Of a stretch of DNA of 64,000 bases, positions 1 to 7,796 are shown one piece after another; within the stretch, counting starts at the first letter, position 1, and the number at the start of each line of letters is the position of its first letter. Source of the stretch: Balneolales bacterium (GTDB lineage: Bacteria > Bacteroidota > Rhodothermia > Balneolales > Cyclonatronaceae); the NCBI GenBank assembly GCA_020832405.1, contig JAFIET010000001.1:81984-145983 (forward strand), written 5' to 3'. Under the pieces are notes generated by a model. It worked only from the letters and a program-made list of their open reading frames with translations, was not told the DNA's origin and ran no database searches. The translations under genes and the position numbers were made by a program.

Positions 1-568
1 CAATCAAAATCTGGTACCCGCTGTAGTCTATGGCCCGGGTGTTGAAGAAAATATCAATATCGCGCTGCCTGAGCTGGACGTTGAAAAAATGCTGAGCGTT
101 GTTGATAAGGAGTTTCTTCTCATCAAAGTTAACGGTGGCGAGTATAAGTGTATCATTCAGAAGGTGGAGTTTCATCCTGTAACGGATCGGCCGATTCACG
201 TTGATCTGTATGCTACTTCTGAGGATAAAGAGTTTACCATCACGGTGCCCATCCGTCTTGAAGGTATTTCGCCGGGTGTTACAGAAGGCGGTCGTTTGTA
301 TCAGCCGCTTCGTGAACTTCAGATCAGATGTCTGCCTGCAAATATGCCGGCTGAATTTGTGGTTAACATCGGTAAAATGCAGATCGGTAATACCCTTAAA
401 GTACGCCGTATTAAGCCGAAAAACCTCCAGATTCTCACTCCGGGTGAGCGCACTATCGTAGTTATTCGTCCGCCGAAAGGTGCAAGCGGTATCTCAATTA
501 CCGAGCTTGACGACGATGAAGAAGGTGCAGAAACAGCTGAAGCTGCTGCTGAAACTGCAGAAGCATAA
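1..568 (+). CDS. rplY: 50S ribosomal protein L25/general stress protein Ctc, 5' truncated by the window edge
   Basis: The reading frame is open from base 2 without a stop, so the true start lies upstream of the window; an internal ATG at 89 is not the start. The protein has the L25 5S-rRNA-binding part (visible from 'NQNLVPAVVYGPG') followed by the long C-terminal beta domain of the Ctc/TL5 type ('FHPVTDRPIHVDLY', 'VPIRLEGISPGV', 'RRIKPKNLQILTPGERTIVV'). It ends in an acidic, alanine-rich tail (residues DDDEEGAETAEA). L25 binds 5S rRNA in the central protuberance of the large subunit. A strong terminator follows, then pth, a common neighbour of rplY. Family assignment is secure. Confidence 0.95.
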   Translation, partial: NQNLVPAVVYGPGVEENINIALPELDVEKMLSVVDKEFLLIKVNGGEYKCIIQKVEFHPVTDRPIHVDLYATSEDKEFTITVPIRLEGISPGVTEGGRLYQPLRELQIRCLPANMPAEFVVNIGKMQIGNTLKVRRIKPKNLQILTPGERTIVVIRPPKGASGISITELDDDEEGAETAEAAAETAEA

Positions 569-617
569 ACATAAACAGCATTCCTGCTTAAGCATTACGG
601 CATACGTTGTTTTACCG

Positions 618-657
618 GCAAACGCCGCCCTCAGATGAGTGGCGGCGTTTGCTGTTT
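618..657 (+). terminator. Intrinsic terminator after L25 gene
   Basis: A perfect 12-bp inverted repeat (618-629 and 641-652, arms GCAAACGCCGCC/GGCGGCGTTTGC) with an 11-base loop is followed by a short T-rich run. It should end the L25 transcript, although pth starts only 35 bases later, so some read-through is possible. Confidence 0.8.
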
Positions 658-691
658 ATACAGCGTATTGCAAATCAACTCAATCTGATCC

Positions 692-1255
692 ATGCATTTA
701 ATTTTCGGACTTGGAAATATTGGCGCTGAATATGCGAATACCCGGCATAATATTGGTTTTACAATCGTAGAGCACATCGCCCGTGAGATGAACCTCGCTT
801 TTGAGCCCGGCCGGGGTGCGTGGCGGGAAGCCCGCGGCAGTTTTAAAGGCAAGCCGTTTGTGCTCATCAAACCGGAAACCTACATGAACCGGAGCGGCAG
901 TGCCGTTTCGAAGGCGCTTGTAACCTTTAAAACGAGCCTTGATAACTGCCTGATCTGTTACGACGACCTTAACCTGCCGCCGGGGAAAATCCGTTTTCGG
1001 GATGCCGGCTCGGCGGGCGGGCACAACGGCATCACCGATATTATTGAGCGGACCGGCACGCGCCGTTTCCCGCGGCTGCGGTTTGGTATCGGTAACGATT
1101 TCCCAAGGGGGCGTCAGGTCGATTATGTGCTTGGGCCGTTCGACGATACTGAGCGGCAGCTGATAGAGGAATCGGTGGCGCTTTCTGCTGAAGGTGTGCT
1201 GTGCTTCATCCGGCAGGGAATCGTGCAGACCATGAATCAGTTTAATTCGAAATAA
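692..1255 (+). CDS. pth: Peptidyl-tRNA hydrolase
   Basis: A 187-residue protein of normal Pth length. It cleaves the ester bond of peptidyl-tRNA released by stalled ribosomes, recycling tRNA in the cytosol. The family signature is visible at the N-terminus ('GLGNIGAEYANTRHNIGF'), with H19 as the catalytic base and N9, N66 ('MNRSG'), D92 ('CYDDLNLPPG') and N112 ('GGHNGI') in the positions that correspond to Escherichia coli N10, N68, D93 and N114. The ATG at 692 gives the start expected for the family. The usual Pro of the 'GNPG' motif is Ile here, a mild variation. It follows the L25 gene, a frequent bacterial arrangement. Confidence 0.97.
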   Translation: MHLIFGLGNIGAEYANTRHNIGFTIVEHIAREMNLAFEPGRGAWREARGSFKGKPFVLIKPETYMNRSGSAVSKALVTFKTSLDNCLICYDDLNLPPGKIRFRDAGSAGGHNGITDIIERTGTRRFPRLRFGIGNDFPRGRQVDYVLGPFDDTERQLIEESVALSAEGVLCFIRQGIVQTMNQFNSK

Positions 1256-1283
1256 TGCCCTGGGCGGCTTATGGCTCCGAACC

Positions 1284-1298
1284 GCATCACCCTAAAAT
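1284..1298 (-). repeat. Copy of recurring intergenic motif (T-run/AGGGTGATGC)
   Basis: Read on the minus strand the sequence is ATTTTAGGGTGATGC, matching the first 14 bases or so of the motif found at 12076-12092 and 63221-63237. It lies in the 52-base gap between pth and the next gene. Function unknown. Confidence 0.45.
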
Positions 1299-1307
1299 GA
1301 CAGCAGC

Positions 1308-2021
1308 ATGAATAAAGATATTTTCAAACTTATTTTCGAGCACGATCTCCGGCTGGAGCAGCTTTCAGGAAACGCAGACCCCAGAGGGGAGCTCAAACGG
1401 CCTTCAACACTGGAAGAATTTATGAAGCCGGTGCCGGTGTACTCCAAGTTTTATTTTACTGGTACGCGGTTTGGGGCAACCGGAGACCCTCAGTTTGGGT
1501 TTTCAGCCCTTGACCGTTTTGACAGCCTCTTTGCCGGCTTTATGCAAGCGCTGAAGCCGGTCCGTATTTTTTCCGACACACATCAGCTTGGTACAGAACC
1601 GGAAATACAGCAGTGGGCACCCACTGCCGCCGGCCAAGCTTTTGTTTTGTGCGGCTCAGATGAGGTGGCCGGGCGGGCGAAGACAGCGGCCGGAAATGCA
1701 GAAGGGGATGGCCTTTTTGCGGCTGATCTATCCGTTCGTGAAAAAATCGATTGCCTGAAACCAGTGCTTGATGCCGGGGCACAGGTGGTCTTTACCGAGC
1801 AGGCGCACAACGGATTTGACCTGCACCTGTTTTCGAAGGCCAATATTTACGAATCGTTTTTTGACGTTTATCAGCCCATGACCGGTACCGATACCTTTCG
1901 ATTTTTCAGCATCAACGGGAAAAGGGCGAAAAGCGAGCGGCTGTTTTATTTTGAAACCTGGACCCTCGAGCGTCCGCCCCACGGTTTTGAGGAAGTTTTC
2001 CCCGAAACACGGCTGAGATAA
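1308..2021 (+). CDS. Hypothetical protein, no recognised family
   Basis: A 237-residue soluble protein with no signal peptide or membrane segment. I do not recognise a family. It begins 'MNKDIFKLIFEHDLRLEQLSG', is rich in aromatic residues ('YSKFYFTGTRFGATGDPQFGF', 'AHNGFDLHLFSKANIYESFF'), and has a conserved-looking centre 'FSDTHQLGTEPEIQQW'. Codon use resembles that of the neighbours, which argues for a real gene, as does the ATG start 52 bases after pth and a bidirectional terminator just downstream. It could be co-transcribed with pth. No catalytic motif is evident. Confidence 0.7.
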   Translation: MNKDIFKLIFEHDLRLEQLSGNADPRGELKRPSTLEEFMKPVPVYSKFYFTGTRFGATGDPQFGFSALDRFDSLFAGFMQALKPVRIFSDTHQLGTEPEIQQWAPTAAGQAFVLCGSDEVAGRAKTAAGNAEGDGLFAADLSVREKIDCLKPVLDAGAQVVFTEQAHNGFDLHLFSKANIYESFFDVYQPMTGTDTFRFFSINGKRAKSERLFYFETWTLERPPHGFEEVFPETRLR

Positions 2022-2081
2022 GCGCCGGAACGGCAAATGTTGCAGGCCGTGCGGCATCGTTTCTGAGCCTCATCATCACAT

Positions 2082-2122
2082 AAAAAAAGCCGGAGGAGCA
2101 TGCAGCTTCTCCGGCTTTTTGT
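2082..2122. terminator. Bidirectional intrinsic terminator
   Basis: Inverted repeat AAAAAGCCGGAG ... CTCCGGCTTTTT with an A-run on the left and a T-run on the right. It lies between convergent genes (the plus gene ends at 2021, the minus gene ends at 2157) and can serve both strands. Confidence 0.85.
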
Positions 2123-2156
2123 TTTCAGCAATAATGGTAAGGAAGCGGGGGTCCGG

Positions 2157-2915
2157 TCAGATTTCGATGCTCAGCTGATCGTAGGCAAGCTGCACGTGGG
2201 CCGGGAGCTTTGCGGAGACCTCTTTGTGGATGACGTAGGAGGAAATGTGGACCAGGTAAGTTTGGGGAATTTCGAGCTCTTCGGCGATTTTTACGGCTTC
2301 GGGTATGGTGATGTGGGTGGGATGGTCAGGATCCCAGCGGAGGCCGTTGAGCACGAGCACTTTGGAGCCTCTGATGCGCTCACGCGTTTCTTTAGGGATG
2401 ATTTTGGCATCCGTAACATAAGAAAGATCGTTGATGCGGAAACCGAGCACGTCCATTACGGTGTGATCGACCGGAAGCGGTGTGATGGTGCAGTCGCCTA
2501 TGGTAACGGCATGGTTGAGTACGTGCAGGTCGAGATCTACAGAGCCCGGGGTTTTGTGTGGCGGAAACATATAATGGAAGCGCGTACGCAGGGCCCTGAT
2601 GCAGCTTTGTGTTGTGTAGGCCGGCAGCGGTTTGCGGCGCATGTAGTGGAAAGGGCGAAGATCATCAAGGCCGGCAATGTGATCGGTATGCTCGTGGGTG
2701 AGCAGTAGCAGGTCAACACTTCGGATGCCCGCCCTCAGGGTTTGCAGCCTGAATTCGGGGCCGGTATCAATGATAATAGACAGCTCGTCGGTTTGGACCC
2801 ATGCGGATGTTCTGTAGCGGTCATCTCTGGAATCTCCGGTCGGAACTTCCCGGCCAAAGCCGCCGGCAACGGGCACGCCCATAGAAGTGCCGGTTCCGAG
2901 AAAAGTAAGTTTCAT
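2157..2915 (-). CDS. MBL-fold metallo-hydrolase, PhnP-like
   Basis: A 252-residue metallo-beta-lactamase-fold hydrolase. The metal-binding signature 'THEHTDH' supplies H74, H76, D78 and H79, with H151 ('LPVDHTVMDV') and D169 ('SYVTDAK') as further ligands. The N-terminus 'LTFLGTGTSMGVPV' and the 'DTGPEFRLQTLRAGI' segment are typical of the PhnP/Lactamase_B_2 group, which hydrolyses cyclic phosphate or related phosphodiester bonds. No phn genes are nearby, so a phosphonate role is not implied; the Bacteroidota relatives are mostly uncharacterised. The ATG overlaps the stop of the upstream gene by four bases (ATGA), indicating translational coupling. Confidence 0.88.
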   Translation of the reverse strand: MKLTFLGTGTSMGVPVAGGFGREVPTGDSRDDRYRTSAWVQTDELSIIIDTGPEFRLQTLRAGIRSVDLLLLTHEHTDHIAGLDDLRPFHYMRRKPLPAYTTQSCIRALRTRFHYMFPPHKTPGSVDLDLHVLNHAVTIGDCTITPLPVDHTVMDVLGFRINDLSYVTDAKIIPKETRERIRGSKVLVLNGLRWDPDHPTHITIPEAVKIAEELEIPQTYLVHISSYVIHKEVSAKLPAHVQLAYDQLSIEI

Positions 2916-3241
2916 GCAAAATCAGTATTTAGGGGGTCGGGCCGGTCTTCAGACCGGCGCTCAGACAGATGCCTTGCAGCCCTGATGCGCTCATTCAGAT
3001 GCTTGCGGGTTGCAGGTTTAATATACAGGCTGTCGAGTTCAATCTCATGGCTGTTTTCCAGCAAAAAGCGGGCGATAACGCCAACGAGATAATCAGGAGG
3101 CTGATTTTTGTTCAGCATAATTATTTTTTCGCCTTCAAGCAGACAAAACCCGCCGCGAAAACTTCCCCGTTCTTTGCGAACGACGTAGCCGAGCTGTTCC
3201 AGAATGTCTTCAAGATCGAGAAGCAGTTTTTCAGATCTCAT
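2912..3241 (-). CDS. Small hypothetical protein coupled to the MBL hydrolase
   Basis: A 109-residue protein from the ATG at 3241 (a GTG one codon upstream is an alternative). It has no signal peptide. The sequence 'LDLEDILEQLGYVVRKERGSFRGGFCLLEGEKIIMLNKNQP' looks like a compact alpha/beta protein of the kind conserved as 'hypothetical' in Bacteroidota. Its stop overlaps the hydrolase start (ATGA), so the two genes form a two-gene operon. Function unknown; the coupling suggests a related process. Confidence 0.75.
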   Translation of the reverse strand: MRSEKLLLDLEDILEQLGYVVRKERGSFRGGFCLLEGEKIIMLNKNQPPDYLVGVIARFLLENSHEIELDSLYIKPATRKHLNERIRAARHLSERRSEDRPDPLNTDFA

Positions 3242-3268
3242 CACAAAAAACAGTTTGCGGAGTTTCGG

Positions 3269-4012
3269 TTAAAAAGTGACGGCAAACCGCAGCCGGTGTG
3301 AGGACCAGTCGTACCGGAATTCCGGGTCGGTATTGCTGTAACGGATAAAGGAAGCTGTGTAGCCCAGTTGTGCGCCGAAACGGCCTGCCAGCTGATTGAA
3401 ATTCAGGAAAAGATCCTGCGTGAGTTTGTAGGAAGTGCCGCCGTTGGCTCCGTAAGAGCCTACCGTGAAACCGATATTGGGCTGCGATACGGCATGCAGC
3501 TGCGTTCGCTGGGTCAGCTGAAAAAGAAAATCGAGGCCTGCGGCTGCATAAATGGAGTTCTGAGCAAACTCCTGACTGGTATTGGCCGTTTGCCGTGTTC
3601 TTACGAGCGTGTAATCGGTGCTCAAACCAAACGGGATAGCGATACGGTAGCTGTTACCGGAACGAATGGTAGCGGGAGCCAGAACGCCAAGACCCACAAA
3701 AGTTGCGCGGATATCTTCACCATCACTCAGTGAGGTGCGGTCGGCCAGGTGAAACACGAGGCCCGGTGTTCTGATGAAAACCCCGTAGAGCATGCCGTCA
3801 AAGCTGTAGTCGGGCATACCGGATTCATCTGAAATGCGCCCAAACAGAGAAAAATCAGCGAATTCAACAAAAGCTCCCGCACTGCTTGGGGTGATGAGCC
3901 GCTGCTGCTGTGGTTGTGTGGTGCCGGATACGGAAAACATCTGCGCCTGTAGCGGCGCAGTTATGCCGGCTATTAGACCTGCAGCAAGAAAAAGGCCTGC
4001 GATAAGTTTCAT
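3269..4012 (-). CDS. Predicted outer-membrane/exported protein
   Basis: A 247-residue exported protein. The N-terminus 'MKLIAGLFLAAGLIAGITAPLQAQ' is a good Sec signal peptide with cleavage after AQA/Q; the open frame also allows a TTG start three codons upstream, but ATG at 4012 suits the signal better. The mature part alternates short hydrophobic and polar stretches, has many aromatic residues, and ends in 'RLRFAVTF' with a C-terminal Phe, as outer-membrane beta-barrels do. No enzyme motif. It sits just upstream of the MBL pair on the same strand with only 27 bases between, so it may lead that operon. Confidence 0.7.
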   Translation of the reverse strand: MKLIAGLFLAAGLIAGITAPLQAQMFSVSGTTQPQQQRLITPSSAGAFVEFADFSLFGRISDESGMPDYSFDGMLYGVFIRTPGLVFHLADRTSLSDGEDIRATFVGLGVLAPATIRSGNSYRIAIPFGLSTDYTLVRTRQTANTSQEFAQNSIYAAAGLDFLFQLTQRTQLHAVSQPNIGFTVGSYGANGGTSYKLTQDLFLNFNQLAGRFGAQLGYTASFIRYSNTDPEFRYDWSSHRLRFAVTF

Positions 4013-4108
4013 TATTAACAAAATTAAGGATATGGATCGATTCCTCTTGGAACGTTATGGGGCCGGTGATAATTTCAGGCATAAGCTGTTAACCAAACCC
4101 TGAAAAAA

Positions 4109-4669
4109 ATGATTTTACTGATTTTCTTATTTATGACGACCTTCTCTGAACCTGCGGATGAGAACACATCAAATGAGCGCCAAAGTACAGTTTACGACTT
4201 TTCCATGCTTTCTCTGAACGGGGAAGAAACGGATCTGGAACAGTTTAAGGGCTCTGTGGTACTCTTCGTAAATACGGCTTCAAAATGCGGGTTTACTTCC
4301 CAATATAGGGAACTTCAGGAGTTGTACGAAACCTATGCCGGCCGGGGATTCACGATACTTGGTTTCCCCTCAGCTGATTTTGGTGGCCAGGAGTTTGATG
4401 CGGATGATGAAATTGCTGAGTTCTGTGAGCGTAATTTTGGCGTCACTTTTCCCATGTTCAGCCGCATTTCTGTGAGGGGGGAAGAGCAGCACCCTTTGTT
4501 TGCTTTGTTAACGAACACACCTAACCCCGACATTGAGGGTGACATACGCTGGAATTTCGAAAAATTTCTTATTGATCAGCAGGGAAATCTTATTCGCCGT
4601 TTCGGCTCACGTACTACGCCTATGAGTCCTGAAATGACGGGCAGTATTGAGGCTTTACTGCAGGAGTAA
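4109..4669 (+). CDS. Glutathione peroxidase family (thiol peroxidase)
   Basis: A 186-residue GPx-family protein that would reduce hydroperoxides. The peroxidatic residue is Cys60 in 'NTASKCGFTSQY', not selenocysteine. Cys106 ('EFCERNFGVTFPMF') sits where Cys-type GPx enzymes carry the resolving cysteine, so a thioredoxin-linked cycle is likely. W148-N149 ('RWNFEKFL') complete the catalytic set. The Gln of the usual 'CNQFG' motif is Asp90 here ('FPSADFGGQE'), a variant seen in some bacterial members. The first residues 'MILLIFLFMTTFS' are hydrophobic, so export or membrane association is possible, unless the Met at residue 9 is the real start. A terminator follows. Confidence 0.92.
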   Translation: MILLIFLFMTTFSEPADENTSNERQSTVYDFSMLSLNGEETDLEQFKGSVVLFVNTASKCGFTSQYRELQELYETYAGRGFTILGFPSADFGGQEFDADDEIAEFCERNFGVTFPMFSRISVRGEEQHPLFALLTNTPNPDIEGDIRWNFEKFLIDQQGNLIRRFGSRTTPMSPEMTGSIEALLQE

Positions 4670-4698
4670 TTTCGTCCTCATTTTTTTCGTCAGTAATC

Positions 4699-4745
4699 AA
4701 AAAAAAGACCTCTCTGTCAATTTGTACAGAGAGGTCTTTTTTTAT
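4699..4745 (+). terminator. Intrinsic terminator after GPx gene
   Basis: Long perfect stem AAAAAAGACCTCTCTGT / ACAGAGAGGTCTTTTTT with an 8-base loop and T-run. It lies 30 bases after the GPx stop. Confidence 0.9.
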
Positions 4746-4941
4746 AATTCTGATTTACGATAAACCCGCTGAAAGCAGATTCCGGTTTGTTTATTCGGTG
4801 GAAGGGGTAGGAAAATCGGCAGCATTACTCTGAATTATAGTTGAATTCCTGCTGAATCTGAATATTCAAAACGATTCATGTGAGTTACGGTCAAATTCAG
4901 AAAAGCTTTTTTATGAGCAAAGCTTTCCGGTGAGCGGCAGC

Positions 4942-5325
4942 TCAGTTCAGCAGGTGTGAGCGGAGATGAAACTCCGGAATGTTCACCTTAACACGTTCGC
5001 CGTTGTCGCGCTGCATCAGATAGTAGCCCTTCATTTTGCCAGCCATTGATTTAAGCACGCAGTAGCTGTTGTAGCTATGCGATTTCCCGGGCCCGATTAC
5101 AGGCTGCCTCCCGATAACTCCCTCTCCCTCAATCTCATAAACATCGCCGGTCGAATCAGCAATGTGCCAGTAGCGGTTCAGGAGTTTTACGGGCTCCTGA
5201 CCCAGGTTTTCAATAGTAATGAAATAGGCATAGACATATTTGCCTGTAATCACATCGGATTCATTCTCAAGAAATACAGGTTTCACAATTACTTTTATGT
5301 CGAAGGAGATTTCAGTGTAAGTCAT
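4942..5325 (-). CDS. apaG: ApaG domain protein
   Basis: A 127-residue ApaG protein, the normal family length, starting at the ATG at 5325; the frame is open further upstream (to 5526) but that extension does not resemble the family and overlaps the next gene. Visible features are the Fn3-like beta-sandwich strands 'VYAYFITIENLG', 'VKLLNRYWHIADSTGDVYEIEGEGVIGRQPVIGPGKS' (given in part as the family core) and 'MKGYYLMQ'. ApaG is linked genetically to cobalt resistance and magnesium efflux in enterobacteria; its biochemical role is unsettled. It lies downstream of a methyltransferase gene on the same strand. Confidence 0.93.
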   Translation of the reverse strand: MTYTEISFDIKVIVKPVFLENESDVITGKYVYAYFITIENLGQEPVKLLNRYWHIADSTGDVYEIEGEGVIGRQPVIGPGKSHSYNSYCVLKSMAGKMKGYYLMQRDNGERVKVNIPEFHLRSHLLN

Positions 5326-5407
5326 AGCAGCAGATGTGGAATGAATAAACGAAGGGGTTGTTGACAGACTAACGAAAAATTTACGCAAAGTAAACGACAG
5401 ACGGGAA

Positions 5408-6409
5408 TCAGCTTGCTTCTTCTGTTTTTGTGAACACGTAAATAACAGAACTGCTTCGGTTAACATTCGAAGCGCCGTAAATATTTGAGAGCAACCCGAT
5501 GAGCGCGGCCCGGAAAAAACCGGCAAAGCCGCTCTTTCGGTACTGCTCGCTGAGCAGGCTCACATAAAAAGCATCGAAGGGCATGCCCTGCTTTTCTTCG
5601 AGCCGGAATCCGCAAGACGCCGCGAGTTTTGCAATACCTTTCGGGCTGTAGTGGAACAGATGGCGCGGGGTGTCGAGTCCGGCCCAGCTGCTGCCGTAAA
5701 ATTCGGCATCGTAGCTTGTGTAGTTGGGAAGGGCGATGACGAGCTTTCCGTGGTGCACCAGCCGTAGGTTCATTTCCCGCAGGGTTTCGGCCGGGTCAGG
5801 TACGTGCTCGAGGGCGTGCCATGCGGTGACGAGGCTGAAGCGCTCTGTTGCCGGGAGGGCTCCGAAGCTTTCGCTAACCGCGAGGCCGTGCCGCTCCCGT
5901 GCCTGCTGCGCGGCTGACTCCCCGGGCTCAATTCCGGCTACCGACCAGCCGGGGCGGGCCTTTGCCAGAAAGCCGGCAAAGTCGCCGGTACCGCAGCCGA
6001 AATCGAGCACGCGCGCCTTACGGAGGGGTACGTAGCTCGCAATCAGCCGGAGCTTGCGCCGGTTCATGAAGGTGCGCACGCGCCGGTACACAGCCGCAAA
6101 GAGCCCTTTCTGCTCGCTGTTGTGGGAGAGGTAGGCGGGCATATCATAGTAACGGGGCATGACTTCAGGTGGCGGTGCAGGCCAGGTGAAGCAAAAGTGA
6201 TTTCCGGCCGATTCCCAAACCTCGAAAGCTTCCCCGCTGCAGCCGAAATCGCGGGTGCGGCACAGCAGCCGGAGCCCGTAAGAGCCGCTCAGCGGACATT
6301 GCGGCGGTGCCGGTGTGTCTGTCAGCTGTGGTTGCGTATGCGTACGCATATGCGCTGAGTGCGGGGATGATCCTGACGCTGCTGCATCCAATTCAGGTGT
6401 TGCGGGCAT
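5408..6409 (-). CDS. Class I SAM-dependent methyltransferase
   Basis: A 333-residue methyltransferase of the Methyltransf_23 (UbiE/UbiG-like) type. Motif I for S-adenosylmethionine binding is 'VLDFGCGTGDFAG' at about 134-146, followed by an acidic motif II region 'VAGIEPGESA' and 'LVTAWHALEHVPDP', a motif typical of this family. The N-terminal about 95 residues carry a degenerate region with three Cys (C38, C50, C57) and the segment 'MPRYYDMPAYLSHN', seen in Bacteroidota members. The substrate is unknown. An ATG 20 codons inside is an alternative start. The next gene, apaG, is 82 bases downstream on the same strand. Confidence 0.88.
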   Translation of the reverse strand: MPATPELDAAASGSSPHSAHMRTHTQPQLTDTPAPPQCPLSGSYGLRLLCRTRDFGCSGEAFEVWESAGNHFCFTWPAPPPEVMPRYYDMPAYLSHNSEQKGLFAAVYRRVRTFMNRRKLRLIASYVPLRKARVLDFGCGTGDFAGFLAKARPGWSVAGIEPGESAAQQARERHGLAVSESFGALPATERFSLVTAWHALEHVPDPAETLREMNLRLVHHGKLVIALPNYTSYDAEFYGSSWAGLDTPRHLFHYSPKGIAKLAASCGFRLEEKQGMPFDAFYVSLLSEQYRKSGFAGFFRAALIGLLSNIYGASNVNRSSSVIYVFTKTEEAS

Positions 6410-6515
6410 TTTGAGCTGATTCAGAGGTTTGAATTTAAAACCGGTTTCGGAGAAGCTCTTGCTTTAGGGTTTCAGGGAAGGGGCTATGCGGGAGAGGAAC
6501 GCCGAAAACAGAAAA

Positions 6516-6600
6516 CAAAAAGCTGGGGACAGGCCGCTGGTTTGGGATTTCCCGCAAGCACGAAAGACCGTGATGTGCACGGCGTTTCCCCTAAAAATAA
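6516..6600 (-). repeat. Dispersed intergenic repeat, copy 1 (about 86 bp)
   Basis: This segment aligns along its whole length with 45873-45960. Shared blocks, on the plus strand, are CAAAAAGC, GGGAC.GGCCG, GGTTT.GGG.TTT, CACGA..GACCGTGATG, GCACGG and a C-run followed by an A-run. The core CCGTGATGTGCACGG can form a short hairpin. It lies in the 277-base gap between two minus-strand genes and holds no coding frame with support. Confidence 0.7.
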
Positions 6601-6686
6601 GGCGGTACGGTCATAATCGGGCAGCCGGGTTCAGGGCAACTGTTTATGCCTGCTTTGGTCGAAGCGGGGCGGGGCTTCGGGCAGAC

Positions 6687-7796
6687 TTACAGGGGCTTGT
6701 AGGGGTCGCCGGTTTCCTGCATGAAGCTTGGGGTGAGGCTCGCGCGCCCGTCTTCGTGCTCGAGTACTACGGCCGGCTCAAGCGGGCGAACCACCACATT
6801 ATCGCCAATGCTGAAGGGCATGCGGTTATCGGTATGCACGATGCATTCGCACTGCGGCATGCGCACGTGGTAGGTGATGTCGTGCCCCTTGAACTCGCGG
6901 CTGCAGATCAGGCCGCAGCTGTTGCTGCTGTTGGCGGGTGTGGCGCGCTCAATGGTGAGGTGCTCGGGCCGTACGGAGAGCATTACATCGCCCCGGGCGG
7001 GTTTATCGAGCATGAGGGTGCCGATTTCGGAACGGGCTTCCAGCCCGGATGCCTGTGCTGCAAACAGGTTGGTGCGGCCCAGGAAGGTGGCCACGAAAGA
7101 AGTGCGGGGCCGGTAATAGACATCTTCGGGGGTGCCGATCTGAACGAGTTTGCCCTTGTTCATCACCCCGATGCGGTCGGCTACCGAGAGGGCTTCCTCC
7201 TGATCGTGCGTAACGAGCACTGCGCTCATGCGCGCTTCTTTGAGGATGCGCCGCACTTCGTTGCGGGTTGACTGCCGCAGTACGGCATCGAGGTTTGAGA
7301 AGGGCTCATCCATGAGCAGCATGGAGGGCTTCGGAGCGAGGGCGCGGGCCAGGGCAACGCGCTGCTGCTGTCCGCCGGAAAGCTCGTGCGGCTTGCGTTT
7401 GCAGAAGGCCTTCATGCCGATGAGCTCCAGGATGTCGTTTGCCCGGTATTCGCGCTCGCTTTTGGAAAGCCCTGTGAGGCCGAACTTTACATTTTCCAGC
7501 ACATTGAGGTGCGGGAACAGGGCATAATCCTGAAATACGAAGCCTACACCCCGCTTTTCGGGGGGCACGTGCGTATAGGGGCACTCCAGCGTTTTGCCGT
7601 TCAGCTGTATGGAACCTTCGTCGGTTCGCTCGAAGCCGGCAATCATGCGCAGGGTGGTCGTTTTGCCGCAGCCGCTCGGGCCGAGGATGGCGAAAATTTC
7701 TTCAGGGGCTACCGTAAACGAAACTTTATCCACCACAGGGGGATCCTGAGGCGAAAATCGTTTCGTGAGATTGGTAGCTCTCAACAGACAGTTCAT
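6687..7796 (-). CDS. Iron(III)-type ABC transporter, ATP-binding protein
   Basis: A 369-residue ATPase of the FbpC/FutC/PotA class, from the ATG at 7796 that overlaps the permease stop as ATGA (an ATG four codons upstream is possible). Walker A 'GPSGCGKTT' (39-47), Q-loop Q89 ('FVFQDYALFPH'), signature 'LSGGQQQR' (139-146), Walker B 'LLMDEPFSNLD' and the H-loop 'VLVTHDQEEA' are intact. The C-terminal about 130 residues form the TOBE regulatory domain ('LSVRPEHLTI'). It powers the importer encoded by the two upstream genes. The cargo is most likely ferric iron, judged from the binding protein. Confidence 0.93.
   Translation of the reverse strand: MNCLLRATNLTKRFSPQDPPVVDKVSFTVAPEEIFAILGPSGCGKTTTLRMIAGFERTDEGSIQLNGKTLECPYTHVPPEKRGVGFVFQDYALFPHLNVLENVKFGLTGLSKSEREYRANDILELIGMKAFCKRKPHELSGGQQQRVALARALAPKPSMLLMDEPFSNLDAVLRQSTRNEVRRILKEARMSAVLVTHDQEEALSVADRIGVMNKGKLVQIGTPEDVYYRPRTSFVATFLGRTNLFAAQASGLEARSEIGTLMLDKPARGDVMLSVRPEHLTIERATPANSSNSCGLICSREFKGHDITYHVRMPQCECIVHTDNRMPFSIGDNVVVRPLEPAVVLEHEDGRASLTPSFMQETGDPYKPL

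Noticed and set aside
2157..2915. Phosphonate degradation locus suggested by the PhnP-like hydrolase
   Set aside because: No other phn gene is present, and PhnP-like MBL hydrolases occur widely without phosphonate operons.
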